Assembly (NCBI GenBank): GCA_905221605.1
Contig: CAJNDS010000429.1
Coordinates: forward strand, 1-64,000
From: Symbiodinium natans
Lineage: Eukaryota > Sar > Dinophyceae > Suessiales > Symbiodiniaceae
Length of the DNA stretch: 64,000 bases
Direction of reading: 5' to 3'
Shown here one piece after another: positions 51,455-62,040 of this stretch. A program made the position numbers and the translations under genes. Position 1 is the first letter of the stretch. The number at the start of each line of letters is the position of its first letter. The notes below the pieces were generated by a model. That model was not told where the DNA came from. It worked only from the letters and a program-made list of their open reading frames with translations, and ran no database searches.

Positions 51455-52045
51455 ATGCCCAGGTCACGACCCCAGAACCAAACGACTTACAAGCCCGCAA
51501 AATCAAATAGTGCTAAGGCTGCCAGAAGGAACCACCTTCGCAGAGTGGATGCAGGCCACAGTTGCTACTCAGTGGCATACCAGCACTGCGACAGTGCTCA
51601 GGCGATACGTCAGCTGCATGAACTCGAAGACGACGACACGCTCCTCGACACCAACCCATACAAGTTCTACAAAAAGGCAAGCTGCTCCATGTTATGCCAA
51701 GGCGCAAGTGAAATGTCTTCTGCACAGGCACTGCGACGATACGAGGGCGAGAGCGAAACGCTACGCCTCATGATCCTCAGAGAGCTCGAGTCCCAAGCTC
51801 AACAAAAAGCAACAGTTCAAAACTCGAGATGGCAAACAGCAGATCACTACAAGCCAGGCTGCTTCGACAACGCTCGCGAAGCACAGAAAAAAGTGTGCCC
51901 ACGACCAAGCCGCTTCCCGCAGCACCGCTCCGTTCAGTTACAGCTTCAGTCGTTAAGGAGAACACTAGACTGGAATGACTGGAACGCTACGCCCGAAGCT
52001 TACGGCAACACAGTTCCACAAGATCTGCTACTGACGTCGAGCTAA
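51455..52045 (+). CDS. Hypothetical protein, 196 aa unspliced or 179 aa spliced
   Basis: ATG 51455 to a stop at 52045. Coding-like parts are QAIRQLHELEDDDTLLDTNP, YKFYKKA and ALRRYEGESETLRLMILREL. A 51-nt in-frame segment 51677-51727 begins GCAAG and ends CTTCTGCACAG before a G. Removing it joins KFYKK directly to ALRRYEGE, so it may be a GC-AG intron. Near the 5' end another register (51510 on: LPEGTTFAEWMQATVATQ) also looks coding, so the N-terminal structure is uncertain. No domain is recognised. Confidence 0.4.
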   Translation: MPRSRPQNQTTYKPAKSNSAKAARRNHLRRVDAGHSCYSVAYQHCDSAQAIRQLHELEDDDTLLDTNPYKFYKKASCSMLCQGASEMSSAQALRRYEGESETLRLMILRELESQAQQKATVQNSRWQTADHYKPGCFDNAREAQKKVCPRPSRFPQHRSVQLQLQSLRRTLDWNDWNATPEAYGNTVPQDLLLTSS

Positions 52046-52309
52046 GTCAGGCGCCGGCTACACCTTCGATATCGGCCAGCGCTTTATCCCATCGCAGCGC
52101 CGTCGCTTCACGCTGCTGAACATGCTTCCCATATCAGGCATCCTGGAGCCATTGGAGCACCGAGCTCAAGAGGAACAAATACGAAAAGGCAGTGCTTTCG
52201 AACGCGAGACACTGTTGCGTGCCATGACATAAGTGCCTCCGGCCAGGTGAATGCAAAAGACACCAAAGGCCAACAAGCAACAAGAGACGCATCGGCGCAA
52301 AAGGCCCTC
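52046..52309. other. Intergenic, nothing recognised
   Basis: Unique sequence between the hypothetical gene and the next satellite. Confidence 0.4.
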
Positions 52310-54040
52310 GGAGCGCTCCAGGCTTCACCTCCTGTTTGCAGCTCCAGGTTTCACCTCCTTTAGGCCCTTCGAGGGCTCCTTTAGGCCCCCCGAGAGCTCC
52401 AGGTTTCACCTCCTTTAGGCCCCCCGAGAGCTCCAGGTTTCACCTCCTTTAGGCACCCCAAGAGTTCCAGGTTTCACCTCCTCTAGGCCCCCCGAGAGCT
52501 CCAGGTTTCACCTCCTCCAAGAGCTCCAGGTTTCACCTCCTTTAGGCCCGCCCAAGAGCTTCAGGTTTCACTTCCTTTAGGCCCCGAGAGCTCCAGGTTT
52601 CACCTCCTTTAAGGCCCCCCGAGAGCTCCAGGTTTCACCTCCTTTAGGCGCCCCCGAGAGCTCCAGGTTTCACCTCCTTTAGGCCCCCCCAAGAGCTCCA
52701 GGTTTCACCTCCTTTAGGCCCCCCGAGAGCTCCAGGTTTCACCTCCTTTGGGCCCCCCCAAGAGCTCCAGGTTTCACCTCCTTTAGGCCCCCCAAGAGCT
52801 CCAGGTTTCACCTCCTTTAGGCCCCCCAAGAGCTCCAGGTTTCACCTCCCTTAGGCGCCCCCGAGAGCTCCAGGTTTCACCTCCTTTAGGCTCCCGAAGA
52901 ACTCCAGGTTTCAGCTCCTTTAGGCGCCCCCGAGAGCTCCAGGTTTCACCTCCTTTAGGCCGCCCGAGAGCTCCAGGTTTCACCTCCTTTAAGGCACCCC
53001 GAGAGCTCCAGGTTTCACCTCCTTTAGGCCCCCCGAGAGCTCCAGGTTTCACCTCCTTTGGGCCCCCCCAAGAGCTCCAGGTTTCACCTCCTTTAGGCCC
53101 CCCCAAGAGCTCCAGGTTTCACCTCCTTTAGGCCCCCCAAGAGCTCCAGGTTTCACCTCCTTTAGGGGCCCCCGAGAGCTCCAGGTTTCACCTCCTTTAG
53201 GCCCCCCGAAAGCTCCAGGTTTCACTTTTTTTAGGCCCTCCAGGTTTTACTTCCTTCAGGCCCCCCGAGAGCTTCGGGTTTCACCTCCTTTAGGGCCCAA
53301 GAGAACTCCAGGTTTCACCTCCTTTAGGCGCTCCCGAGAGCTCCAGGTTTCACCTCCTTTAGGCCCCCCCAGACCTCCAGGTTTCACCTCCTTTAGGCCC
53401 TCGAGAGCTCCAGGTTTCACCTCCTTTAGGCCCCCCCAGACCTCCAGGTTTCACCTCCTAGACCTCCAGGTTTCACCTCATTTAGGCCCACCGGAAAGCT
53501 CCAGGTTTCACCTCCTTTAGGCCCCCCCAGGAGCTCCAGGTTTCACCTCCTTTAGGCCTCCCAGGAGCTCAAGGTTTCACCTCCTTTAGCCCCCCCAAGA
53601 GCTCCAGGTTTCACCTCCTTTAGGCCCCCCCAAAACTTCAGGTTTCACCTCCTTTAGGCCCCCCCAAGAGCTCCAGGCTTCACTTCCTTTAGGCCCCCCC
53701 GAGAGCTCCAGGTCCCCCAAGAGCTCCAGGTTTCACCTCCTTTAGGCTCCCCAAGAGCTCCAGGTTTCACCAGGCCCCCAGGCTTCACCTCCTTTAGGTT
53801 TTCGAGAGCTCCAGGCCAGGCCCCCCGAGAGCTCCAGGTTTCACTTCCTTTAGGCCCCCCCGAGAGCTCCAGGTTTCACCTCCTTTAGGCCTTTCGAGAG
53901 CTCCAAGCTTCACCTCGTTTCAGCTCCGTTTCACCTCCTTTAGGCCCCCCGGAGAGCTCCAGGTTTCACTTCCTTTAGGCCCCCCGAGAGCTCCAGGCTT
54001 CACCTCCTTTAGGCCCCCCGAGAGCTCCAGGTTTCACCTC
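52310..54040. repeat. Satellite array
   Basis: About 50 well-conserved units, resembling the long satellites of units A-C in variant content (CACCCCAAGAG, GCGCCCCCGAGAG, CTCCCAGGAGCTCAAGG). Short LKEVKPGAL open frames on the minus strand are not called. Confidence 0.95.
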
Positions 54041-54290
54041 TTATTTCCAAAATGCGGCTAGCCCCAAAATCATCGGCGTGAATATATGAACACATCGGAA
54101 TCTAAGTATATAAAAAGCATGCAGGTATTCCGTAATCCAGACGCACCCTTCATAATCCAACCCTCTAATTAAAGATGAAGGAACAACTTGCCCGATTCGA
54201 GCCCCCCCGAGACCTCCATGCTTCACCTCCTTTAGGCCCCCGAGAACTCCAGGCTTCACCTCCTTTAGGCCCCTCGAACTCATTTACGCA
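54041..54290. other. Short unique insert and last satellite units
   Basis: Unique AT-rich sequence 54041-54190, including the AATTAAAGATGAAGGA word shared with 39107, then two or three satellite units. Confidence 0.6.
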
Positions 54291-55097
54291 GTGCGTACGC
54301 AGCAAGAGAACAAAGCGTTTGTTCGACTTATATGAGGGCTAATGCCATGAAAGCTGATCAGAAGGCTCAAGCTTTCCTGGTCCTTCCATAGCGCTGCGCT
54401 CTTTGGCTTCTTGTCGAGTCGCTGCCCCAAACTCTTCTTGTTTATCCCGACTGAGAACATATACACATGATGTCAAGGCAATTGAATGACGCTGGTATCA
54501 GTTTGTGAACAATGTCAAGCACACTGGCGGCGAGGAGGCATAATGCTCAAGACGTGCTACTAGTGTTGTTTCAGCAGAGGTCACCAACTCAATGACTGTC
54601 TAATCCTGTTAGATACCAAGGTGCCTGCTGTCCTCAAAAGCAAGACAGGATCCAGGTCATCATGTGGGATAGTGACGCAAAGACGAAAAGACTGCGAGCC
54701 GAACAACGATTGGTTTGGGACTTCGCTGTCGCTTGACTCAATAAGCAAGTCCTCATGTATGGAGTCATTTCGTATGTATCCGAAAGCAGCAATATCATCT
54801 GCAAGGAAGGAGAAGACGGACGACATCACGAGGCTCAAAACCACAACACAGTAACTTTAAAATCAGTTCATCTGTCGCAGGCGCCAATGGGCATCCACGT
54901 ACCCATGCCACGATGGGCCCGAATCTCAGCAAGTAACCTTTCATTAATTAATAAAGCAGGAAGCATGAAACAAACATGCAGAATGTTGAGGCCCGACCAA
55001 GTTGAAAGCTGACGCAGCAAGCGATGCGCGATGCAAAAAAACAAACTGCCTGACAGAAGATCAAGTGAGCTTATCTTTAAGTTTGGCACGCTCTATG
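54291..55097. other. Unique block, weak frames on both strands
   Basis: It begins with GTTCGACTTATATGAGGGC, a member of the TATA-like motif family. Competing frames of about 75-87 codons lie at 54621-54854 (plus) and 54581-54844 (minus). Neither is convincing and no domain is recognised. Confidence 0.35.
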
Positions 55098-55215
55098 CAA
55101 CACTCTGCGTTCCAGCAGCATCCTCCGTTGCAGTATCAGTCATGTAGCCATGACAGTACAACATGGCCTAAACCGAACACTACATCGCAGAAGTACAAAG
55201 TTAAATATGCCGCAG
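55098..55215. repeat. Diverged relic of array block II
   Basis: About 118 bp matching 5311-5425 of block II (AACACTCTG to ATGCCGCAGC) with roughly 10 percent differences and small indels. It is an isolated older copy well outside the array. Confidence 0.88.
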
Positions 55216-55259
55216 CAAAGATAAGCGGAGCCCATTACAAACGCTCCAGAGATGGGTAA

Positions 55260-55550
55260 ATGTGTATAGACCGACAGAAGTCCAAAGCCTCTTTTAGCTT
55301 CTTGCTTTCTGGAAAAGGGTTTTGTTCGATCAATAGAAGGGGGGGATGAAGAAGCCGAAAGCTTTCTTGAGAGCCTCCTGGAAAACCATTTGTTCGACTG
55401 ATATAAGGGGGACGTGAGATGGTCCTCGTTTACTAGGCTGCAGAAGACCGGCGAGGTCTTCTGCGAGATTAGTCGGGGGTCGAAAGGGTTCAAGCTTCCC
55501 TGAGCCTCTTGAAAGACTCTTGAGGCCCTCATCAAAAGCTTTGTTTTGCA
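55260..55550. repeat. Copies of the longer TATA-like motif family
   Basis: Two or three copies of a motif of about 90 bp: AAAGCCTCTTTCAGC, CTTGAGAGCTTCCTGG, AAAC, then TTTGTTCGACTGATATAAGG (55330, 55390). More copies lie at 56590-56780. Confidence 0.7.
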
Positions 55551-55838
55551 CTTATATGCAGTGTTGAGAGGATTCAAAGTGCCAGTTCAACCTCCCGCCC
55601 TCCTTTCATCCCCAACCGCCGCATGGATCCGGTGGAGACTATGGAACGCTTCCTGGTAGGGCGCAGGCAAGCTGGCTTAGTGAAACAAAGCTTTTGCTAC
55701 TTATATGCAGTGTTGAGAGGATTCAAAGTGCCAGTTCAACCTCCCGCCCTCCTTTCATCCCCAACCGCCGCATGGATCCGGTGGAGACTATGGAACGCTT
55801 CCTGGTAGGGCGCAGGCAAGCTGGCTTAGTGAAACAAA
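55551..55838. repeat. 149-bp tandem duplication
   Basis: Two nearly identical copies (55551-55699 and 55700-55838) starting CTTATATGCAGTGTTGAGAG and containing ATGGATCCGGTGGAGACTAT. The copies are so alike that the duplication is recent. The open frames across it are not accepted as genes. Confidence 0.95.
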
Positions 55839-56029
55839 TCAGCAGAAATCAGCCCGCTGCGCCCGGGTCTCAGGCTGGCTGACTGGCGCAGCGCAAACCT
55901 CAGTGTGTATATTGAACGCGTTAGGTGTTGACCACTGACGCACACCACCAGGCGCAAACGTCGTTGGGAAGTGCCCTGGCCTCGGTGTACCCGCCCTTTT
56001 GTACGTTAGAAGTCCTGCTTTCTCTTCCG

Positions 56030-56196
56030 ACGACCCAGGTGGCCTTTTGGCTACCTGGAGAGTCGAGGGCCTATGGTGGGAGCTCTTCTACAAGGCCAAG
56101 GCCACGGAGCCATTCGTCAGTGAAGATCAAGTCCATGCATGTTCTCTTGACAGGACCAGACCGATCTCAGGGGAGCTGCATTCCTGGAGCTCGTAA
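56030..56196 (+). CDS. Possible exon, hypothetical
   Basis: In one register the stretch reads GLLATWRVEGLWWELFYKAK and ATEPFVSEDQ, which looks like protein and has G/C-ending codons. No start codon is near and the stop is at 56196. Another register (QVAFWLPGESRAYGGS) is also open. Low confidence. Confidence 0.22.
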
Positions 56197-56575
56197 AGAA
56201 GGCAGAAGGCATAGAGGGGGGGTGCCAAGGTCTGCGCGTGCACGATGCACGCTGCAGGTGCGCGAGGTTCCCCTGAAGAGAGGCATTCTGGCACAAAACG
56301 GCTGGGAATGTCGACGCCCGAGACGTTCGACATAGTTATTTGTCCTACTGTCTTGGAGTGCTTGAGGCTTTCAAGATCCCGACACGAAGAAAAAGTGGTG
56401 GTGGGACAAGGCCAGTGAGCACGCCTGCTGGGACGAGGCCGGCGTTGCAGCTGCAGAGCGCGCTGTGGACATGTGCGCTGTTTGGCACAAGGACCTATGA
56501 CCGATGCAGATGAGCATAGTCTCGTGTCCTGATCCTGGCAGTACAAAACGAGCTCGAGTGGATTTCAGCTTCTTT
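56197..56575. other. Intergenic, nothing recognised
   Basis: Unique GC-balanced sequence. Minus-strand frames of about 114-139 codons overlap here without any recognised motif. Confidence 0.35.
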
Positions 56576-56780
56576 AACACCTCCGAGACATGAATTTTGT
56601 TCGACCAATATAAGGGACGGGTGAAGAAGTCCAAATCCTCCTTCAGCCTCTTGAGAGCTTCTTGGAAATGAATCTGTGCGACAGGGTGGCCCAAAGCCTC
56701 TTTCATTGAGAGCATCCTGGAAACGAATCTGTTCGACTGATATTAGCGGTATTGAAAAGGCCCGAAGCCTCTTTCAGCGT
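56576..56780. repeat. TATA-like motif family merging into satellite
   Basis: Two copies of the longer motif (GTTCGACCAATATAAGGG at 56598; CTGTTCGACTGATATTAGCG at 56729) with CAAAGCCTCTTTCA and CTTGAGAGCTTCTTGG between them. The second passes into GGCCCCGAGAGCTCCAGG, that is, directly into the 34-bp satellite. Confidence 0.75.
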
Positions 56781-58040
56781 CTTTGGGCCCCGAGAGCTCC
56801 AGGCTTCACCTCCTTCAGGCCCCCGAGAGCTCCAGGCTGCACCTCCTTTAAGGCCCCTCAAACAGCTCCAGGCTTCATCCTCCTTTAAGCCCCCCCAGAG
56901 CTCCAGGTTTCACCTCCTTTAGGCACCCCAAGAGCTCCAGGCTTTACCTCCTTTAGGCCCCGAGAGCTCCATTCAACAGTTGTAAGTTTGACAGGTCCAA
57001 GTTTCACTTGCCTGTGCATGTTGCGAAAATTTATTCGGAAACCTCCAGGTTTGACCTCCTCTAGGCACCCCGAGAGCTCCAGGTTATCTCCTCCAGGGAC
57101 ACCGAGAGCTCCAATGAGTTCCAGGTTGCACCTACTTAGGCGCCATCTGATAGTTCCAGGTTGCACCTTTTTTGATATGCTTCAACAGTTGCAAGTTTCA
57201 CCTGCTTGGCTTCCATGCGAGAGACCAGGTTTCACTTACCTCGGCACGCTTCGAAGATGTTAGAGCCTCGGGCTTCACCTCCTGTCGGGCCCCCCCAGAG
57301 CTCCAGGCTTCGCCTTCTTCAGGTTTCCCGATAGCTGCAGGCTTCACTTCCTTCAGCCGAATCTCCAAGTTTAGGCTTCACCTCCTTTAGGCCCCCCGAG
57401 AGCTCCAGGTTTCACCTCCTTTAGGCCCCTCCAGAGCTTCAGGTTTCGCCGCTCCAGGTTTCACCTCCGCTCCAGGCCTCCTGTAGGCCCCCCGAGAGCT
57501 CCAGGCTTCACCTCCTTTAGGCTCCCCAAGAGCTTGACGTTTCACAGGTTTCACCTCCTTTAGGCCTCCCGGAAAGCTCCAGGCTTGATTCGGGGGGCTC
57601 CAGGTTTCACCTCCTTTAGGCCCTCCAAGAACTCCAGGCTTCGCCTCCTTTAGGCCCGGCGAGAGCTCCAGGCTTCACCTTTTTTAGGCCTTCCGAGAGC
57701 TCCAGGTTCTCCTCTAGGCCCCCGAGAGCCCCAGGCTTCACCTCCTTTAGGCCCGCCGACAGCTCCAGGTTTCACCTCCTTTAGGCCCCAGGTTTCACCT
57801 CCTTTAAGCCGCCCTGAGAGCTCCAGGTTTCACCTCCTTTAATTCACCTCCTTTAAGCCCCCTCGAGAGCTCCAGGTTTCACCTCCTTTAGGCCCCCCGA
57901 GAGCTCCAGGTTTCACCTCCTTTAGGCCGCCACCGAGAGCTCCAGGCTTCATCTCCTTTAGGCCCCCCGAGAGCTCCAGGTTTCACCTCCTTTAGCCACC
58001 CGAGAGCTCCAGGCTTCACCTCCTTTAGGCCCCCCGAGAC
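56781..58040. repeat. Satellite array
   Basis: About 36 diverged units. It includes at 57178-57260 part of the shared module of 37035/40153/41698 (GCTTCAACAGTTGCAAGTTT). No gene is seen. Confidence 0.92.
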
Positions 58041-58042
58041 TA

Positions 58043-58138
58043 CCAGCTGACATCTTTGGCAAATGCTTTTTCTGGTATTTATGCAGCTTCTATACTAGAA
58101 ACCCACGGTCAAGATACAACATCGGCGAATCGAATCAA
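58043..58138. repeat. Diverged relic of array block I
   Basis: About 96 bp matching the right end of block I (4866-4967: AGCTGACATCTT to AATCGAATCAAGC) with scattered differences. Confidence 0.88.
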
Positions 58139-58209
58139 GCCAGGGATTTGATGCTAGTATTCTCTGCGCTGCACAAAGGGCATCGCATGTGGCTTCAGAT
58201 CATTCAAAC

Positions 58210-58520
58210 GCAGTCCACCACCGAGAGCTCCAGGCTTCACCTCCTTACTCCAGGTGTTTCACCTCCTTCCGGGCGCCCGAGAGCTACAGGCTTCACCTCC
58301 TTCAAAGCCCCCAAGAGCTGCAGGTTTCACTCCGTTTGGGTTTTCGAGAGGTGCATGCTTCACTTTTTGGGCTGGGGCTTCACCTCCTTCAGAAAGTCCG
58401 AGAGATTTCAACCACATTAGGGCACCCGAGACCTCTCTAGGTTCCAACCACTTTAGCACCTTCCCCAGACCCCCAGCTTCCCACCAGTTTAGGGAACTCG
58501 AGACCCCGTTTAGAGACCCC
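58210..58520. repeat. Degenerate satellite
   Basis: Strongly diverged satellite units fading out by about 58520. Confidence 0.8.
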
Positions 58521-58555
58521 TCCAGAGTACAACAAATATGGCTGCACATATACAA

Positions 58556-58578
58556 GTATGATATATATATATATATAC
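58556..58578. repeat. AT microsatellite
   Basis: About nine consecutive AT dinucleotides before ACGTATCATG. Confidence 0.9.
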
Positions 58579-58711
58579 GTATCATGATTGCTGGATTGGA
58601 AGAAACCTAATCCAGACTCACTCTTTCAGCCAGAGCATCACAGCTGCTCAAACGCACCAACTCCTGCTAGTGTTTGAGATCCCAAGACACGCACGGAGCC
58701 AGTTCAGACCC

Positions 58712-59002
58712 ATGGAACCAATGACGAAGGCAGTAACACGGTTTCGCTTTGCAGTCATGCTCTTTGGTTATCTTTGCCTGGAAAGGGTGTCATGCTACCT
58801 TTGGCCTGGGCAGAAGGCGCCGCCTTCACAGTCTACTGCGCAGCCAGACTGTGTCTTAGACATCAGAATAAGAACTGCAAGGAAATGTCACGCTATGGAG
58901 CCCACCGCTACATCTATCGAGTGTGAACAGGGCAATCACCACCAGCCAGGCGCTCAGACGCAACCAAAAGGTTCATCGTTTCTTCTGAACTCGCTGAGGT
59001 GA
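58712..59002 (+). CDS. Small hypothetical protein, 96 aa, signal-like N-terminus
   Basis: ATG 58712 (a second ATG follows three codons later). The start MTKAVTRFRFAVMLFGYLCL has a basic then hydrophobic character like a signal peptide or membrane anchor. The remainder is polar with several Cys residues. Not recognised; it could be chance. Confidence 0.28.
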   Translation: MEPMTKAVTRFRFAVMLFGYLCLERVSCYLWPGQKAPPSQSTAQPDCVLDIRIRTARKCHAMEPTATSIECEQGNHHQPGAQTQPKGSSFLLNSLR

Positions 59003-59628
59003 TGAGCACCTGAAGATTCACGGCATGACAGCCTCGAACTGAAGTTCTTTCGGATTTCTGGGGTATGCAAAAAATAAAATATCAACAGCTTGTTTGCTTT
59101 TTAAGGTCACCAAGCTGAGCCAGCCCTTGGTATGGCAAATGCCAAGCTCGGGCGGTTACTTGCCAGTAAAGCCTGAGCTCCGCGCATACCGCGTAGCAAA
59201 GTCTATGTGTCCTTACTGACCAAGGACCAAGCAGAAAAGCAGTAGCAGAAAAGCAGTAATTAGATATCTTTGCCAAGACCTGCATGGAACTAAGACTAGA
59301 CTCGAATCATTCACTAGCTAGCTTGCACACGCAGGTCAATACCATCAATACCAACATGTCTGCGCAAAATCTCGCGAAAACACTCCAGTCCATGGAAAGC
59401 ACTCCCAATGTAGACACCCTGGGCTCATGCAACGAGCCAGACGACAGGCAAATAGTTTCATTCCGACAGAAAAGGACGCGTTCAATTCATTTTCACCGCT
59501 GCTCTCCAAGCCCATCCAAGCCTCTTGAATCTCGAGAGTGAATGTGCTCGACGCATTTGAAGTGATTGGGTTCAAGCTCCGACGAGTTGCAAATCCGAAT
59601 CCTTTCCCACAAGGCACAGTCGATCAAC
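59003..59628. other. Unique sequence, weak frames only
   Basis: Short frames on both strands (plus 59284-59541, minus 59345-59617) overlap each other. No motif is recognised. Confidence 0.35.
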
Positions 59629-60404
59629 ATGATCATTGCCAATCACGACCCGCTATTTGTTCAGGAAAGAAAGCTTCAGGGCCAGGCGCTCAAGTATTCC
59701 AGCTGCTCGACCAACATTCGCCAAAGAGTGACCCAAGGCATGGATCGTGGCCTGGCAGACGTCCTGTCAGCCTACGCCAAACTGCCGGGAACCACAAAGG
59801 CAAAGGCAGGATGCTTCTTATTATGCAAACTCACTGTCGCACACCGTTCAGCTCCTTTTGATTGCAGTTGAAGCAGAGCCTGGGCGGCGGCGAAGATCCA
59901 TTGACTCAACAGGAGCGCCTGGAGCTCGCCAACCACCCTTTACGCGTACAGGCACCTTGGAAGGCGTGCTCTCAAAAGAAACCTTCACTCAATATACCAC
60001 AGGCTCGCGAAGCTGCAGACAGAATCGCACGACGCATTCTCGAGGCCAATGTTTCAAGTCACGACACCAACCACCTCCATGCTTTGCAGGCGTTCACCGA
60101 AGACAAACCGCAGAAAAGCCTCAAACAGCTGATGAGAGAAGTCCTGACCTTCATTCGGGTCGACGCCTCAGATTTCCAACAACAAATGTTCAGTCGCATG
60201 TCCCTTTTCAAGACTCCAGGTTCCACCTCTTCAAACGGACGTTGCAGAACAACTGCAGAATGCGCTCTCCAAGCAGGCAAAATGCAGCACCGAATCTCAG
60301 TCTCAACAAATAACTTCCGAAAGGTCAAGATCGGCAAAGCACCTCACGCCGAACAAGTGCCGCTACCACACAACCTGCTGACGAACAGGCACTGCGTTTC
60401 GTAA
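59629..60404 (+). CDS. Hypothetical protein, probable two-exon gene (237 aa if spliced)
   Basis: Exon 1 starts at ATG 59629 (MIIANHDPLFVQERKLQGQA, later RGLADVLSAYAKLPG). Exon 2 begins after a pyrimidine-rich CTCCTTTTGATTGCAG at 59867 (LKQSLGGGEDPLTQQERLEL, later HLHALQAFTEDKPQKSLKQL, MREVLTFIRV). The two registers differ but join in phase if 59806-59867 (62 nt, GC..AG) is removed. The product is largely helical and polar. No family is recognised. The 3' end is uncertain because the last 50 residues look less protein-like. Confidence 0.45.
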
Positions 60405-60428
60405 CGAGCACATGCACAAGACAATCAG

Positions 60429-60635
60429 ATGCCCTTGTCAGGTGCAAAAGAAGAACCAGCTGCGCAAGAGGAAACACGGCCGTTTCGTTCCAGCACACCA
60501 CCACGGCGGACGACTGAAAGCCAAGAATCGCTTCACCGAAAGCTTGAAAACAGCGCGTTCTCAGACGTTCTCCAACCGAAGGATACAGCACTGCATCACT
60601 GCTGCAAATTCTGTCAAAAAGTGTTACCTGCATAA
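60429..60635 (+). CDS. Small hypothetical ORF, 68 aa, Cys/His end
   Basis: ATG 60429 to TAA 60635. Glu- and Arg-rich with a terminal HHCCKFCQKVLPA that could bind a metal but is too short to assign. It may be a further exon of the gene at 59629. The overlapping register from 60412 is also open. Confidence 0.3.
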   Translation: MPLSGAKEEPAAQEETRPFRSSTPPRRTTESQESLHRKLENSAFSDVLQPKDTALHHCCKFCQKVLPA

Positions 60636-60839
60636 CGCCTGACGAAGCACTCCAACAGAGCGATGCGTTTTCCAACTCGGCAATTAGTTATCGGTTTCGG
60701 CTCCTACACTTCTGTGTCAAGTGCCCTATACTCGGAAAGGTTTCTTGCGCGCCCCACAATGTGCTCAAACGGGGCAGAAGCTGCGAGACCTCCAGGTTCC
60801 AACCACTCTACGACCCAGAAAACCTCGACGTTTAGAACT
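60636..60839. other. Intergenic, nothing recognised
   Basis: Unique sequence merging into diverged satellite (GAGACCTCCAGGTTCC at 60783). Confidence 0.4.
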
Positions 60840-61090
60840 CCCGAGACGGAAAGCTTCAGCCAGATTTCCAAAAACTCCAGGTTTCACCCCCCGAAGCTCC
60901 AGATTTCCGCTCCTTTAGGGCCCCCCAAAGCTTCACCTCCTTTAGGGCCCCGAGAGCTCCAGGTTTCACCTCCTACCTCCGGGGTTCACCTCCTTCAGAG
61001 CGCCCGAGAGCTCTAAGCTTCACCTCCTTTAGAGCCCTTGAGAGCCTCCAGGTTTCACCAGACTTCACCTCCTCCAAAAAAACCTTGTCT
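60840..61090. repeat. Degenerate satellite
   Basis: Six or seven diverged satellite units; the last one recognisable in the window. It is followed by a C-rich stretch (61113-61145). Confidence 0.85.
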
Positions 61091-61669
61091 TTTAGAGCCC
61101 CGAGTATACTGTGCCCCCCCCCTCCCCCCGCCCCCCACCCCCAAGCCTGAGCACCAGAATATGAAGGGGTCCTGTTGGCTTGTTCTCAGGGCGTATGAGA
61201 CAAAAGCAGAAACGTCAACGCACGCTTGCTCCCTGCAGGCACATGGAAACATGGACATCGACCGCCTATTCTACGAAGCGCTTTCAGCTCAAAACCCAGA
61301 AGCCATACCCTCAGCACACGCCTCGCTATGGCGATGGATGCCGTCATCTTCCTCAAGTGGACGTTCGCCTATGAGCACTTTGCAGGCAGGAGCTTCCACT
61401 AAGAAGTGAAGTTATGCGCTGGCCACTGAAGCAGTCCGTGCCAACAGGATCTGGCGAGAGCCGCAGCCCCGTGTCCACTTGCAACATCGTGTCGTAGCAA
61501 GATCCAGATTGATTCAATCAACGTCTTCTGCATGAGGCCCGCAACGGAAAAGTGAAATGCTTCACCTGTGCGCTATCATTGCTCCAAGGACCTCGCTGAG
61601 GCCCGGATATTTTGCGTTTACTACTTACATCTACAATTACGTATTCACTCAAAGCACAGCACCCAAACT
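61091..61669. other. Intergenic, weak frames only
   Basis: A C-rich tract, a TATGAAGGGGTCC word like the 51-bp repeat (61162), then unique sequence. The plus frame at 61038-61409 has no recognised feature. Confidence 0.35.
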
Positions 61670-62040
61670 ATGCTACACCAGAGGCGTGTTGTCTTCAAGA
61701 CGTCCACCCACAAGCTGACTGATTTGCACGGCAGCTGGGAAATCAGACAAGTCGCTGGCTTCGCAGTCCTTGAAGTGAGCTTCAACTGCCGTGGCTGTCG
61801 TGGACGTAACGTGTGGCTGGCGTTGACGGCAGGCTCGCGCCATACACTGTCTCTAGGTCATGACATCTCGACGAGTCCTGCTGACTGCCATCAGGACCTG
61901 AAGGTGTGTTCTTCGGTCCGCATCGCAACGGATGGGACTATGTGAAGATGACAACCATATCCATTGACTGGCTTAGCATCCCCACAACTATGGCTCTCGA
62001 GTGGAAAGGATTTCTGGAAAGTCAGAATCGCCCACAGTAG
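61670..62040 (+). CDS. Hypothetical protein, probable two-exon gene (110 aa if spliced)
   Basis: ATG 61670. Exon 1 (to 61856) reads GSWEIRQVAGFAVLEVSFNC, then RGCRGRNVWLALTAGSRHTL. A second register after GCCATCAG (61894) reads GVFFGPHRNGWDYVKMTTIS, then WLSIPTTMALEWKGFLESQN and a TAG at 62038. Removing 61857-61894 (38 nt, GT..AG) joins them in phase. Both halves look like protein in only these registers, which supports a join or a frameshift at this point. A 38-nt intron would be very short. Function not recognised. Confidence 0.45.

Noticed and set aside
54581-54854. Overlapping plus and minus frames as a gene
   Set aside because: Both are short, open on both strands equally, and neither has recognisable motifs or better codon bias.
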